A DNA stretch of 64,000 bases from NCBI RefSeq assembly GCF_015476655.1, contig NZ_JABFHF010000007.1, positions 1 to 64,000 on the forward strand, read 5' to 3'. The notes below the pieces were generated by a model, which searched no databases, had not been told where the DNA came from, and worked only from the letters and a program-made list of their open reading frames with translations. A program made the translations under genes and the position numbers. This DNA is from Aquiflexum lacus. GTDB lineage: Bacteria > Bacteroidota > Bacteroidia > Cytophagales > Cyclobacteriaceae. Below are positions 1 to 8,921 of this stretch, in pieces (within the stretch, counting starts at the first letter, position 1; the number at the start of each line of letters is the position of its first letter).

Positions 1-397
1 CTTTGCCTTGTCACCTCGACGTCAGGAGAGGTCTGCAGCCCGCCTTGATGTCATTCCCTTTCTGTAAATGCCAAATTTTAATTACTACCAATGACAGATT
101 TTGAAATTGATGGTTTAGGACTACAAATAGCATTCAATTCTATTACAGGACTTTGCCTTGTCACCTCGACGTCAGGAGAGGTCTGCAGCCCACCTTGATG
201 TCACAACCTTTTCTGTAAATACTAATTTTCATAACTACCAATGACAGAATTTGAGATTTATACCCTTGAACTGAAAAATGCATTCAAGACTATAAAGAAC
301 TTTGCCTTGTCACCTCGACGTCAGGAGAGGTCTGCTACCCGCCTTGATGTCATTCCCTTTCTGTAAATGCCAAATTTTCTCCACTACCAATGACGTA
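1..397. repeat. Tandem array of a ~150-bp repeat (3 copies)
   Basis: Three successive copies begin at 1, 151 and 300, each opening with CTTTGCCTTGTCACCTCGAC. The first ~100 bases are well conserved and contain an imperfect inverted repeat (ACCTC...GAGGT). The tail (about 85-150, 235-299) is more divergent, and the third copy ends near 397. The array may continue left of the window. A further copy lies at 14633-14795, so the element is dispersed. No open reading frame runs through it. It looks like a non-coding, structured repeat; function unknown. Confidence 0.9.
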
Positions 398-401
398 AAC
401 G

Positions 402-440
402 AAATCTTCCGTCTCCTGTCTTCCGTCTTCCGTCTATTTC
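402..440. repeat. Short heptanucleotide array
   Basis: Degenerate 7-base units in tandem (ATCTTCC, GTCTCCT, GTCTTCC, GTCTTCC, GTCTATT). It sits between the 150-bp repeat array and the 3' end of the YdeI-like gene. It belongs to a family of 7-base arrays seen at several other intergenic sites in this window (16062, 25185, 26506, 30560, 31299). Confidence 0.7.
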
Positions 441-964
441 CCCCAAACATTCCCCAAATTATTGTAATACTTGATCTTCTCATTGAGCATCTTAAAATCT
501 AACTTGCCTTTTACATCCTTGAGGTGTTCGATGATGGCAAGGGACTTGTTGAGTCTCGAATTGGAATTTTTAACTTTGGTGACAAGGTAGACAAGACTTC
601 GTTGTTTACCCTTGGTAAGTGCATTAAATAGCTCATTTCCCAGATCATCCTGATCCAACAATACCTGTAACTCTTCGGGCATCTCGTGCCCATATTCTGA
701 ATGGTCTTTTTCAATTTGAACTATCAGTTTTTCACCTTCGTTGATTTTTAGTTGATCTCTCAAAGATTTGTTGATGAGTACAAACCAATACGCCTTACTT
801 TTCATCAAAGCAGCAGGGTAGGGAGGCAGATCATTCAGTTGGCAGAGAATTCTCTTGTTATCCCCTTCAATAAAAGTAAGGGCAATTTCCTCAGGAACAG
901 GGGTGTGAAACTGCCATAAATTAGTATGAAAATTTTCAAGTGTAGAGGCAAAAGATTTTTTCAT
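434..964 (-). CDS. YdeI/OmpD-associated family protein (DUF1905 plus OmdA-type tail)
   Basis: A 176-residue cytoplasmic protein with no signal peptide. Residues ~25-90 match the DUF1905 beta-barrel pattern: an acidic IEGDNKR strand, then a KSKAYWFVLINKSLRD segment and a GEKLIVQIEKD strand. The C-terminal part (ELFNALTKGKQRSLVYLVTKVKN...) matches the helical YdeI/OmdA tail. Family members are linked to bacteriocin or cationic-peptide tolerance in a few bacteria, but the biochemical role is not known. The gene stands alone, reading toward the repeat array and away from the small plus-strand genes at 994. Family assignment is firm; function is not. Confidence 0.85.
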   Translation of the reverse strand: MKKSFASTLENFHTNLWQFHTPVPEEIALTFIEGDNKRILCQLNDLPPYPAALMKSKAYWFVLINKSLRDQLKINEGEKLIVQIEKDHSEYGHEMPEELQVLLDQDDLGNELFNALTKGKQRSLVYLVTKVKNSNSRLNKSLAIIEHLKDVKGKLDFKMLNEKIKYYNNLGNVWGK

Positions 965-993
965 TTATGAAAATATTATATTTTTAAGAATAT

Positions 994-1188
994 ATGCATA
1001 AAACATTCCTCTTGTTTCTCAAATACATACTTAAATCTACCGGTTTGGGTCTCTTGGTCGGTTTGATCATGTATGTTATAGCCAAGTTTTCAGGAACGGG
1101 GGTAAATTCAACCATGATTGGGGCGGTCACAGCTTCAGTAGTGACTGTTATAAATCCACCCAAATTGTTTTCCTCAAAATCAAAATAA
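994..1188 (+). CDS. Small two-helix membrane protein
   Basis: A 64-residue protein with two predicted transmembrane segments (about residues 6-30 and 37-55) separated by a short Gly/Thr/Asn turn, and a basic C-terminal tail. Its stop is 5 bases from the start of a second 64-residue two-helix protein, so the two are probably co-transcribed and may be diverged duplicates: same length, same topology, and both have a TxSVV motif in helix 2. I do not recognise the family. The ATG at 994 gives a start shortly downstream of the divergent YdeI-like gene. Confidence 0.6.
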   Translation: MHKTFLLFLKYILKSTGLGLLVGLIMYVIAKFSGTGVNSTMIGAVTASVVTVINPPKLFSSKSK

Positions 1189-1193
1189 GCATT

Positions 1194-1388
1194 ATGAAAA
1201 ATCTATCTTTTAGGTCCAGGTTTTTTCTAAATATTCTAATCGGAATACTCGCAGGTCAACTTGTTCATATTTTGCTGCGTCTGTTTGAATTTCCTTTTCG
1301 AGATGCAGCAGTGAATATTACAACTTCAGTAGTGATAGTGGTGTTGTTAGGCCGAATGGAAAAAAAGTATGATGAGGCTCAAAAATGA
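1194..1388 (+). CDS. Small two-helix membrane protein, sister of the preceding gene
   Basis: A 64-residue protein with a basic N-terminus, a hydrophobic helix at ~9-30, a short charged loop, a second helix at ~40-53 and a charged tail (GRMEKKYDEAQK). Six bases separate it from the upstream two-helix protein, suggesting a two-gene operon. Its likely role is a small inner-membrane protein, perhaps forming a heteromer with its neighbour; this is inference. Nothing in it suggests an enzyme. The region 1389-1571 that follows contains no convincing gene. Confidence 0.6.
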   Translation: MKNLSFRSRFFLNILIGILAGQLVHILLRLFEFPFRDAAVNITTSVVIVVLLGRMEKKYDEAQK

Positions 1389-1571
1389 AAATTATTTTTT
1401 TTCCAGGAATAGAAATCAGCCCATTCTCAAATAAATACAATACAAACGGGGGCCACAGCCAAAAAGGATGGATGTGATTTAAAGAAAAATTTTTCAAAGC
1501 CCGTGCTACATCGGTCATTAAACAAAACCTAAATACGGATAAAAAAGCAGAAAGCCCTAAGTAATCATTAA

Positions 1572-2098
1572 TTAATAAGCTGATTGCCATTTATTCTTAA
1601 AGTAATTTTCATCCTCTTCATTGTGCGGGAGAAAATTGATAGAAAAATCTTTTGGATCGGTATGTTTGTTATTACTGTCATGGGAATTCAAGGGGAAAAG
1701 TGATCCGAGCATAAACCCAAGCACACCTCCCCAAACCGCACCTACGGAAAGAGAAGTGATGAGAGTAGCTATTGGTGAAAGAGAAGTACCGCTATCAGAA
1801 AAAAGCATAATCAACCCAACTATACCACCGGTAATGATTGCTCCCAAAATAATCCCCAATTTTAATCCTTTAATGGATTTTCTTAAAGTAGCATTCCCGG
1901 AATTCTGATATTGAACCAGGTCTTCTTCTTCGCTTTTTTTCCTTCCCGGCGATTAATTTTTATTTCATCATATTGATAGCCTTTAGCTAACAATGAGTTG
2001 AGGGCCGATTTGAATTCTTCCCTGTTGTTGAAAATTCTTGTCAGTTGTTGCATTTCAAACAGATTAATATTTTGAATAAAGTCAATGAACATTGACAC
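1572..2098 (-). pseudogene. YflT-like glycine-zipper stress protein, split by a -1 frame change at an A7 tract
   Basis: Two minus-strand frames form one protein. The first (2098 down to the T7 run at 1934-1940) encodes the YflT-type N-terminus TRIFNNREEFKSALNSLLAK. The second frame, open from well upstream of its first start codon, continues as SEEEDLVQYQNSGN, then a Gly-rich membrane-spanning stretch and an acidic tail ending at 1572. The frames join exactly at gg-A-AAA-AAA-g, which in the first frame is a classic -1 slippery heptamer. Without the shift the first frame ends in a short Lys/Arg-rich tail at 1883. The joined product would be ~175 residues, similar to family members and to the intact paralogue at 8922. 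Explanations: programmed -1 frameshift, transcriptional slippage, phase variation, decay or a sequencing indel. Met at 2053 may be the true start. Confidence 0.7.
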
Positions 2099-2381
2099 CT
2101 TGAATAGGCATCAAGTTATTAATTTTGGTATGAAGGAAAGATCACAAATTATATTGAAAATTATGTTATAGATTTCCGGGTTAGATTTACAACCCTTACA
2201 TAATTTCATTAGAATTTTGTAAATGGAAAATAAATCCTTACAACATTTACAGAAATATCAAAAGCATTTTTTTTAGTATTCGGAACACAAGTTGATTAAT
2301 TGTATATTTACAAATAAGGTTTTGATTATTGTTCTTAATTCTTAAAATAGGGCTATTCCTTCCCTGTCTACAAAATTGTAT

Positions 2382-5300
2382 ATGGAAAAATCAGGGAATA
2401 AAATCAAAGTTAAAGATTCAAGTTCAGTCATTGGTTTTCCAATAGTTGCTATTGGTGCCTCGGCGGGTGGACTTGAAGCTATCACAGAATTGTTGAAACA
2501 CTTGTCCCCAAAAACGGGCATGGCTTTCATATATGTACAGCACCTCAAACCTGACCATAAAAGCATGCTTACACCGCTTTTGGCTAAAACCACGTCTATG
2601 GTGGTAAAAGAAGTTGAGGACAAAATGCTGATAAAGCCTGATTGTGTTTACATCATCCCTCCTGACAAAGAAATTTCCGCTGAGAATGGTCACATCATAG
2701 TCAGACCAAGACCCGATGTTCCCAAATTTAACCTTCCGATTGATATTCTTTTTTCATCGCTTGCCAAGATCCATACTGAAAATGTCATAGGGATTATTTT
2801 AAGTGGAAGTGCTACAGATGGCACCAAAGGGTTGAAGGAGATTAAGCAAAACGGTGGACTTACTTTTGCCCAGGATGGTTCTGCCAAATTTGACAGCATG
2901 CCCAAATCGGCGATTTCAGCAGGTATTGTGGATTTTATATTACCTCCAAAAGAGATTGCCTTGGAGCTGAATAAATTAAGTAAACATCCGATGATCATTA
3001 ATTCAGACCGGAAGAACAGAGAGGAAGATCTAATTGATGATGACAATGATGACCTGAGGGCGATTCTTACCTCTCTTCTCCAATTAACCGGAGTCGATTT
3101 CACGGTTTATAAGATGAGGACCATCAAAAGAAGGATTTTGAGAAGGATGCTCCTCAATAAGGTAAAGGACCTCAAAGTATATTTAAATCTGGTGGAGGAA
3201 AAAAAGGAAGAACTCGATATACTTTATCAGGACTTATTGATCAATGTGACGAGTTTTTTCAGAGATTCTGATACCTATAAATATTTGAAGGAGAATTTGA
3301 TTCCGAAGCTCCTGAAAGCCAAAAACGATGGCGAACCTCTCCGAATCTGGGTACCTGCATGTTCCTCAGGTGAGGAAGCTTTTTCCATCGCCATGATGAT
3401 CTTGGAAGTTCAGGAAAAAATGGACAAACCCACTCCTATCAAGATGTTTGCCACAGATCTGAGTGAAAAAGCGATCAATAAAGCCAGGATTGGCATATAT
3501 ACCAAAAGTGAATTGGAATCTGTCTATCCCAGGCGATTGCAGCGTTTCTTTTCGAAGAGTGACGGCAATTACAAGATTTCCAAATCAATCCGGGATATCT
3601 GTGTTTTTGCTACCCACAATGTTCTTAAAGATCCTCCATTTTCAAAGATAGATTTTATCAGTTGCAGAAATCTGTTTATTTATTTTGACATACAGGCCCA
3701 GAAAAGGGTACTTGCTACTTTTCATTATGCACTGAATGAAAACGGGTATTTGATGCTCGGAAAAGCCGAAACTATCAGTTCTTCTGCCCACTTGTTCACC
3801 CAGCTTAACAAGAAGTATAAAATTTATTTGAAAAAAAGCAATACGGATAACGTCCTGTTTACATTGCCCAACAAAAGAATGCCAGAAAAAGAGAATCACC
3901 CCACAAACCAATCAGACCATCACAAAACACGGAACGTTGTTTCTGAAGATAATGCCAAACAGAGTAGTATGGGACTGGCTGAGGCCATAGATGCCATTAT
4001 TGTTTCGGGCTTTTTGCCACCGGCGGTGGTGATCAATCAGCAGCACGAAATCAAACAGTTCAGGGGCAATACAGACATGTATTTTAGCCATGCGTCGGGA
4101 AAGGCCTCACTGAATATATTTAAACTGGTGCGGAAAGAAATTTCCTTTCATTTAAGAAATCTTATTTCAAAATCCTTCAAAACCAATCAGCGTATCCGAA
4201 AGGGAGGTATTGAGATAAAAATCAACAATACGCCATTTATCATTAGTATTGAGGTAGCCCCTATCCAACTTGATTCTGAGGAACAGCTGATGTTGGTGGT
4301 TTTTTCACATCATGAACAGATTTTGAGTCTGAGGGAGTTCAAAGGAAATGAAGAAGGAAAGAATGCACAACTCAAGCTTCAGGAAGAAAGAATTAATCAG
4401 CTTGAGGAAGAGTTGGCTGCTTCTCATCAGGATGCTGTCGAACTTGCGCATGAACAGGAGGGCTTTATTGAAGAACTACAAAGCGCGAATGAGGAAGTGG
4501 TCTCCAGTAATGAAGAACTGCAGACAGTCAATGAGGAACTGGAAACTTCTAAAGAAGAGCTCGAATCTTCCAATGAAGAACTGATTACGACCAATCAGGA
4601 ACTACAGACACGAAACGACCTCCTGAGCGAATCCTATGATTATTCCAGAGCCATTATTTCAACCCTGCACGAACCATTGATTGTGTTGGATAAAGACTTT
4701 AGGATAAAAACATCCAATGATTCATTTTTTAGAACCTTTGGAATAAAAAAAGAAGATATGGAAGGGAATATTCTGTTTGACCTCGAAGAAGGTGAATGGA
4801 ATATTCCAAGCTTGAGAGAATTGCTTGAGCATATTATTCCCAAAAACTCATCCTTTACTAATTTTAAAGTGACTCATGACTTTCCAAGGATTGGGGAGAA
4901 GGTCTTTTTGCTCAACGCCAACCGCATCATCCAAAAAAGTCACGGGGAGCAATTGATCTTACTTTCCTTTAATGATATTACCGAGACTGTAAGGCTCCAA
5001 AAAAAGGAGATGGAAGTTTTTACAAAGGATATTGAGGAATCTAAAATAAATAACCAAGAACTGGAAAAAGCGGTAAAGATAAGAACCAAACAATTGGACC
5101 ATTCCAACAGAACTTTGGAAGAAAGAAACAATGAACTTGGAAAACTGAACAAAGAACTTGAGTCCTTTGCTTATGTCTCAAGTCATGATTTGCAGGAACC
5201 TTTGAGGAAAATCCAAACTTTTGCAGAAAGGATAATGGAAAAAGAATTGCCTAATTTATCACCAAGTGGAAAAGTCTATTTTAAGCACATGCAGCAGTCG

Positions 5301-5861
5301 GCCAACAGGATGCAATTGCTGATAGAGGAATTATTGACTTTTTCGAGTCTCAATTCTGCTGAAAGGAAATTTGAAACCCTTCATTTCGAAGACATTGTCA
5401 AAGATGTGGAAAGGGAATTAAAAGATGAATTAGAGAATAAAAATGCTTATATTGAACTACATGAAACCTGTGAAATCAGTGTTATTCCATTTCAGTTCAG
5501 GCAATTGATCCAAAACCTGACCCGAAATTCATTGAAATTTTCCAAACCCGATACCCCTGTTAAAATAAAAATCTCCTCCCAAATTGTAAAAAGGGAAGAT
5601 TTCAAAACGACAGAAAATCTAAGCCATACACATTATTGCCATATCACCTTTACAGATAATGGAATAGGATTTGATCAGCAGTACAGTGAAAGGATATTTG
5701 AGGTTTTCGAAAAACTCCATAGCAAAGATGAATACCCGGGAACGGGGATTGGGCTTGCTATCGTAAAAAAAGTGGTTGAGAATCACCATGGACTAATAAA
5801 TGCAACAAGTGAATTAACTAAAGGAACTAAATTTGATATTTATCTCCCAGCAAAAATATGA
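2382..5861 (+). CDS. CheB-CheR-PAS hybrid sensor histidine kinase
   Basis: A 1159-residue cytoplasmic protein with no transmembrane segment. In order: CheB-like methylesterase domain (~18-205) with the Ser in GASAGG, the His in VQHLKPDH and the Asp in GSATDGT; CheR methyltransferase (~220-500) with the SAM-loop ACSSGEEAFS; a long Glu-rich coiled coil (~665-750); a PAS domain (~755-880); a second coiled coil; then a HisKA phosphoacceptor segment (SSHDLQEPLRK) and a HATPase domain with GTGIGLAIV. All catalytic triad residues of CheB look intact. Such fusions occur in non-chemotaxis signalling, often in stress or light responses. The stop overlaps the response-regulator start by 4 bases. I chose ATG 2382; a TTG lies two codons upstream. 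Confidence 0.93.
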   Translation: MEKSGNKIKVKDSSSVIGFPIVAIGASAGGLEAITELLKHLSPKTGMAFIYVQHLKPDHKSMLTPLLAKTTSMVVKEVEDKMLIKPDCVYIIPPDKEISAENGHIIVRPRPDVPKFNLPIDILFSSLAKIHTENVIGIILSGSATDGTKGLKEIKQNGGLTFAQDGSAKFDSMPKSAISAGIVDFILPPKEIALELNKLSKHPMIINSDRKNREEDLIDDDNDDLRAILTSLLQLTGVDFTVYKMRTIKRRILRRMLLNKVKDLKVYLNLVEEKKEELDILYQDLLINVTSFFRDSDTYKYLKENLIPKLLKAKNDGEPLRIWVPACSSGEEAFSIAMMILEVQEKMDKPTPIKMFATDLSEKAINKARIGIYTKSELESVYPRRLQRFFSKSDGNYKISKSIRDICVFATHNVLKDPPFSKIDFISCRNLFIYFDIQAQKRVLATFHYALNENGYLMLGKAETISSSAHLFTQLNKKYKIYLKKSNTDNVLFTLPNKRMPEKENHPTNQSDHHKTRNVVSEDNAKQSSMGLAEAIDAIIVSGFLPPAVVINQQHEIKQFRGNTDMYFSHASGKASLNIFKLVRKEISFHLRNLISKSFKTNQRIRKGGIEIKINNTPFIISIEVAPIQLDSEEQLMLVVFSHHEQILSLREFKGNEEGKNAQLKLQEERINQLEEELAASHQDAVELAHEQEGFIEELQSANEEVVSSNEELQTVNEELETSKEELESSNEELITTNQELQTRNDLLSESYDYSRAIISTLHEPLIVLDKDFRIKTSNDSFFRTFGIKKEDMEGNILFDLEEGEWNIPSLRELLEHIIPKNSSFTNFKVTHDFPRIGEKVFLLNANRIIQKSHGEQLILLSFNDITETVRLQKKEMEVFTKDIEESKINNQELEKAVKIRTKQLDHSNRTLEERNNELGKLNKELESFAYVSSHDLQEPLRKIQTFAERIMEKELPNLSPSGKVYFKHMQQSANRMQLLIEELLTFSSLNSAERKFETLHFEDIVKDVERELKDELENKNAYIELHETCEISVIPFQFRQLIQNLTRNSLKFSKPDTPVKIKISSQIVKREDFKTTENLSHTHYCHITFTDNGIGFDQQYSERIFEVFEKLHSKDEYPGTGIGLAIVKKVVENHHGLINATSELTKGTKFDIYLPAKI

Positions 5862-6310
5862 GTGATACATCCCTAAAAATACTACTCGCAGATGATGATG
5901 AAGCAGATAGACTGCTTTTTAAAGATGCATTTACAGAACTAAAATCAGGAATTACCATTGCAACCGTAAATGATGGTATTGAATTGATGGATCTTCTGTA
6001 TCAAACTGAAACTGAGGACTTGCCCCAGATTTTGTTTTTGGATATCAATATGCCACAAAAAACCGGCATAGATTGCCTGAAAGAAATCAGGGCTGACCAT
6101 AGATTCAAAGATCTGACAATCGCCATTTATTCTACCTCTTCAAACGAGAAAGACATGGAACAGACCTTTATCTATGGCGCCAATGTGTACATTCACAAGC
6201 CCAATAGTTTCGAAAAATTGAAAAAGGTACTGGAAAAATCAATTATGAATTTCAAAGTATATCAAGAACCGCCATTCAATAAAGAAAATTTTCTCTTAAA
6301 CGCCGAGTAA
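5858..6310 (+). CDS. Single-domain response regulator
   Basis: A 150-residue receiver-only protein: acidic pocket LLADDDEAD near the N-terminus, phospho-acceptor Asp in LFLDINMP (~residue 60), Ser/Thr switch in IYSTSS and Lys in YIHKPNSF. No output domain follows, so it probably passes phosphate to or from the upstream CheB-CheR hybrid kinase, with which it overlaps by ATGA translational coupling. This is the Rcp1-like class of receivers paired with PAS kinases. Target unknown. Confidence 0.93.
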   Translation: MSDTSLKILLADDDEADRLLFKDAFTELKSGITIATVNDGIELMDLLYQTETEDLPQILFLDINMPQKTGIDCLKEIRADHRFKDLTIAIYSTSSNEKDMEQTFIYGANVYIHKPNSFEKLKKVLEKSIMNFKVYQEPPFNKENFLLNAE

Positions 6311-6330
6311 TTGGTATAATCAATATAAAA

Positions 6331-6894
6331 TTGGAAAATCAGAAATTACATATCAAATACATGGTAAGCCTCCGATGCATCATGGTGGTGAAGGAAGAGC
6401 TGTTTAAATTAGGTATCAAGTATGTTAATGTTAATTTGGGAGAAGTTGAATTGTTGGAGAAAATCTCCAAAAATCAAATGGATGACCTCAGAATTAATTT
6501 GAAAAACATCGGACTTGAACTCCTGGAAGACAAGAGGAATATACTGATCAATAAAATCAAAAATGAAATTATCAATTTGATTCATCATTCTGATAGTATC
6601 CTCAAAGTCAATTTTTCAGAGCATCTCAGCCAACAGCTGGGATACGATTATACTTATTTGTCCAATTTGTTCTCCGATGTCATGGGAATAACTATACAAC
6701 AGTTTATAATTTTTAATAAAATTGAGAAAGTAAAAGAACTCTTGCTTTACAATGAGCTTAATCTGACAGAAATCTCCTATAAGTTGGATTACAGCAGTGT
6801 TTCCCATCTTTCCAATCAATTCAAGAAAATAACAGGCCTGACACCCTCTTATTTTAAGCAAATGAAAGAATTTAGACGGGCTCAACTACAATGA
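6331..6894 (+). CDS. AraC-family transcriptional regulator with HMA-like N-terminus
   Basis: A 187-residue protein. The N-terminal ~60 residues (KYMVSLRCIMVVKEELFKLG...VNVNLGEVEL) match the HMA-like fold found in a Bacteroidota AraC subgroup. The C-terminal ~100 residues carry the two helix-turn-helix motifs of AraC/XylS proteins, ending with the usual SVSHLSNQFKKITGLTPSYFK signature. The reading frame opens with TTG at 6331, which keeps the conserved IKYMVSLRC segment intact; the in-frame ATG at 6361 would cut into it. It follows the kinase-regulator pair by 20 bases and could be co-transcribed. The ligand is unknown. Confidence 0.85.
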   Translation: MENQKLHIKYMVSLRCIMVVKEELFKLGIKYVNVNLGEVELLEKISKNQMDDLRINLKNIGLELLEDKRNILINKIKNEIINLIHHSDSILKVNFSEHLSQQLGYDYTYLSNLFSDVMGITIQQFIIFNKIEKVKELLLYNELNLTEISYKLDYSSVSHLSNQFKKITGLTPSYFKQMKEFRRAQLQ

Positions 6895-7241
6895 TATTTT
6901 GTAATTCCTAACTGTAAATCCGATATTGAAACTAGAGTTTAATCCAGCAGATTTTTTTCTTAGATTGGGATTTTAATTTTTTCTTGGTGATTGGGCGGAT
7001 TACCCAAATGGATAGAAGAAGCCCAAAAAGCTAGCCGTTAAATTATGGTGAAAACACAGCAATTTGAGAAATAAACGACTTTTAATCTGATTTTTTTAAA
7101 AAATTATACTCCGTTAAATTGGATTTAATGGAATTTTTAAACTGTTAATTTCATAATATATTCAAAATAAGATGTAATTATTCTGATGTAATTATCCTGA
7201 AATTTGTATTGTGTAAATTTTCAATTACATAAAACAGAATC
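6895..7241. other. Intergenic region with promoter-like DNA for the stress cluster
   Basis: 347 bases with no credible gene. The right end is AT-rich and holds an ATTTGTATTGTGTAAA segment at about 7201-7217, resembling the ATTTGTATAAA strings upstream of 10520 and 12182. It is probably the promoter of the 50-residue gene at 7242. A TTTTTTAAAAAA-type AT tract lies near 7090-7105. Confidence 0.4.
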
Positions 7242-7394
7242 ATGAAGAAAGCGCAGAAGAAAAAGTCAATTCCTGATAAAGGTGTTTTGTCAAAATTAAA
7301 TGACAATTCGGATCAAAGCAAAAAGGTAGCCCCCGCTGACAAGAAAAATGGGATTCTATCGGAACTGAATGATGATCCCGATCAAAAAGAATGA
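7242..7394 (+). CDS. Small lysine-rich protein with an internal duplication
   Basis: A 50-residue, highly charged protein without Cys or a hydrophobic segment. It contains two copies of a short motif, KGVLSKLNDNSDQ near residue 13 and NGILSELNDDPDQ near residue 36, joined by a Lys/Ala linker. It is probably largely disordered. It opens the stress cluster, 150 bases before the manganese catalase, behind an AT-rich promoter-like region. I do not recognise the family; the exact internal repeat and the position argue that it is a real gene. Confidence 0.6.
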   Translation: MKKAQKKKSIPDKGVLSKLNDNSDQSKKVAPADKKNGILSELNDDPDQKE

Positions 7395-7543
7395 AATTTC
7401 TTTACTCTTCACAATGGAAGTTAATGTCCTGATTTTCAAAGCGAAATTTTTTAGATAAAGGAATCCAAAATGTTCAAGATCCGAATCTCCATATACCTGA
7501 ATTAAATAACCACATACGATCATTTTAACTAAACCACAGAGAT

Positions 7544-8527
7544 ATGTTCCATCATGTAAAAGAATTACAATTCAATGCCAGGGTCTCAAAGCCAGATGTA
7601 CGTTTCGCGAAATTATTGCTAGAACAATTTGGAGGGCCAAATGGAGAGCTTAAAGCTGCCATGCAATATTTTGTACAGGCCTTTGGCTGTAGAAAAGCCT
7701 TTCCTGACAAATATGATATGTTAATGGACATTGCGACGGAAGAATTCAGCCACCTTGAAATTGTTGGGGCGACCATTCAGATGTTGCTTACCGGAGTGAC
7801 AGGCGAGTTGAAAAATGCAGCAGATGAGTCAGACCTGACAAAAATGTTGGATGGTAATGCGGCCAAGGAAAATTACATCCACGATGCCATGGTCAACCCA
7901 CAATTCTTCATCGTCAGTGGTGGAACACCCACCCTGACTGATAGTGTAGGCAATCCTTGGAGTGCGAGCTATATCATGGGTATGGGTGATTTGACAGCTG
8001 ATTTACGATTAAATTTAGGTGCTGAGACAAGTGCAAAAATGGTCTATGAAAACCTGATGAAATTTACAGACGATGTGTATGTCAAAGAAACGCTGCGTTT
8101 TTTAATGACCAGAGAAGTAGCCCATTATCAGATGTTCCAGGCGGCTTTAGATACAATTCAACCCAACTTTCCTCCGGGGATTTTGGAAAGTGATCCCAAA
8201 TTCAGCAACAAGTATTTCAATATGTCAAAAGGCGAAGATTACAAGGGTCCTTGGAACGAGGGAAAAAGCCCATTGATGGGAGAAGAATGGCAGACGGTGG
8301 AAAATCCGGTTCAGCATGTCAGGGATACCGATGGCCTGTTGGAGGAAGAGTCCAAGGGAACAGACCGAACTGAAAAATCAGTCCAATCTGCCAATAAAAA
8401 ATTGAGTGCCGAAAGGAAAGAAAAAATAGATAAAGCAAATGCTCCAAAAAACGGAGTGATGAGTTGGTCGGAATATGAGGACAATCAAAAATCAAGAGAC
8501 GAGAATAAATCTCTCATTTCAAAATAA
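7544..8527 (+). CDS. Manganese catalase (non-heme)
   Basis: A 327-residue enzyme that disproportionates hydrogen peroxide with a dinuclear manganese centre. The four-helix-bundle ligands are visible: Glu35 in NGELKAAMQY, the EEFSHLE motif (Glu66/Glu67 and His70), Glu in LGAETSAKMVYENL and the EVAHYQMF motif (Glu and His). The last ~60 residues form a charged extension (SVQSANKKLSAERKEK...), as in many bacterial Mn catalases. The gene heads a run of small stress-type proteins, consistent with a general stress or desiccation response. Start ATG 7544 matches the family N-terminus. Confidence 0.95.
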   Translation: MFHHVKELQFNARVSKPDVRFAKLLLEQFGGPNGELKAAMQYFVQAFGCRKAFPDKYDMLMDIATEEFSHLEIVGATIQMLLTGVTGELKNAADESDLTKMLDGNAAKENYIHDAMVNPQFFIVSGGTPTLTDSVGNPWSASYIMGMGDLTADLRLNLGAETSAKMVYENLMKFTDDVYVKETLRFLMTREVAHYQMFQAALDTIQPNFPPGILESDPKFSNKYFNMSKGEDYKGPWNEGKSPLMGEEWQTVENPVQHVRDTDGLLEEESKGTDRTEKSVQSANKKLSAERKEKIDKANAPKNGVMSWSEYEDNQKSRDENKSLISK

Positions 8528-8580
8528 AACAGCCTTGAAGTAATTACTTAATATTTAATCTAAAACAATAACCAGCTAAA

Positions 8581-8745
8581 ATGGAAAGTAAGAAAACCAC
8601 ATCTCCAAGTTCAACCAAAAAAAGTTCGGACATAAATGGATCTGAAAAATCAAATTCGGGTACAAAAGCATCCATGAAATCGTCGCAACTATTGAAATTA
8701 TCTGATGTGGCCATGGAGGCAATCATTGTTGGGGCAGCGGTCTAA
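8581..8745 (+). CDS. Small Ser/Lys-rich protein with hydrophobic C-terminus
   Basis: A 54-residue protein. The first ~35 residues are Ser, Thr and Lys rich and likely disordered. The last ~18 (LKLSDVAMEAIIVGAAV) form an amphipathic or hydrophobic helix. It lies 53 bases after the Mn catalase and 11 bases before the next small membrane protein, so it is probably part of the same transcript. No family recognised. Confidence 0.5.
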   Translation: MESKKTTSPSSTKKSSDINGSEKSNSGTKASMKSSQLLKLSDVAMEAIIVGAAV

Positions 8746-8756
8746 TTAATAAAAAG

Positions 8757-8876
8757 ATGAATAACATATTCAAAGGTCTGATAGCAGGCTATGGTGCAAA
8801 AAAATTAGGAGGAGGGTGCTTGGGTACAGTAGTAGTCTTTGTAATCATATTCTTTCTTTTGGGCCAATGTAGCTGA
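8757..8876 (+). CDS. 39-residue single-pass membrane protein
   Basis: A short N-terminal part (NIFKGLIAGYGAKKLGGG) leads into a hydrophobic helix (residues ~21-36) and ends QCS. Gly-rich turns and one predicted transmembrane helix resemble small stress-induced membrane peptides. It is tightly spaced with the preceding 54-residue gene (11 bases) and the following YflT-like gene (45 bases). Family not recognised. Confidence 0.5.
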   Translation: MNNIFKGLIAGYGAKKLGGGCLGTVVVFVIIFFLLGQCS

Positions 8877-8921
8877 TCCGTAAAAATTTAACACATTCAA
8901 AAAAATATAAATAACTTAAAA

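Noticed and set aside
1-397. CRISPR array
   Set aside because: Units are ~150 bases, tails diverge gradually, and there are no short constant repeats with unique spacers or cas genes.
1318-1590. Minus-strand 90-codon frame
   Set aside because: It overlaps the second two-helix membrane gene, has no clear domain and an atypical composition.
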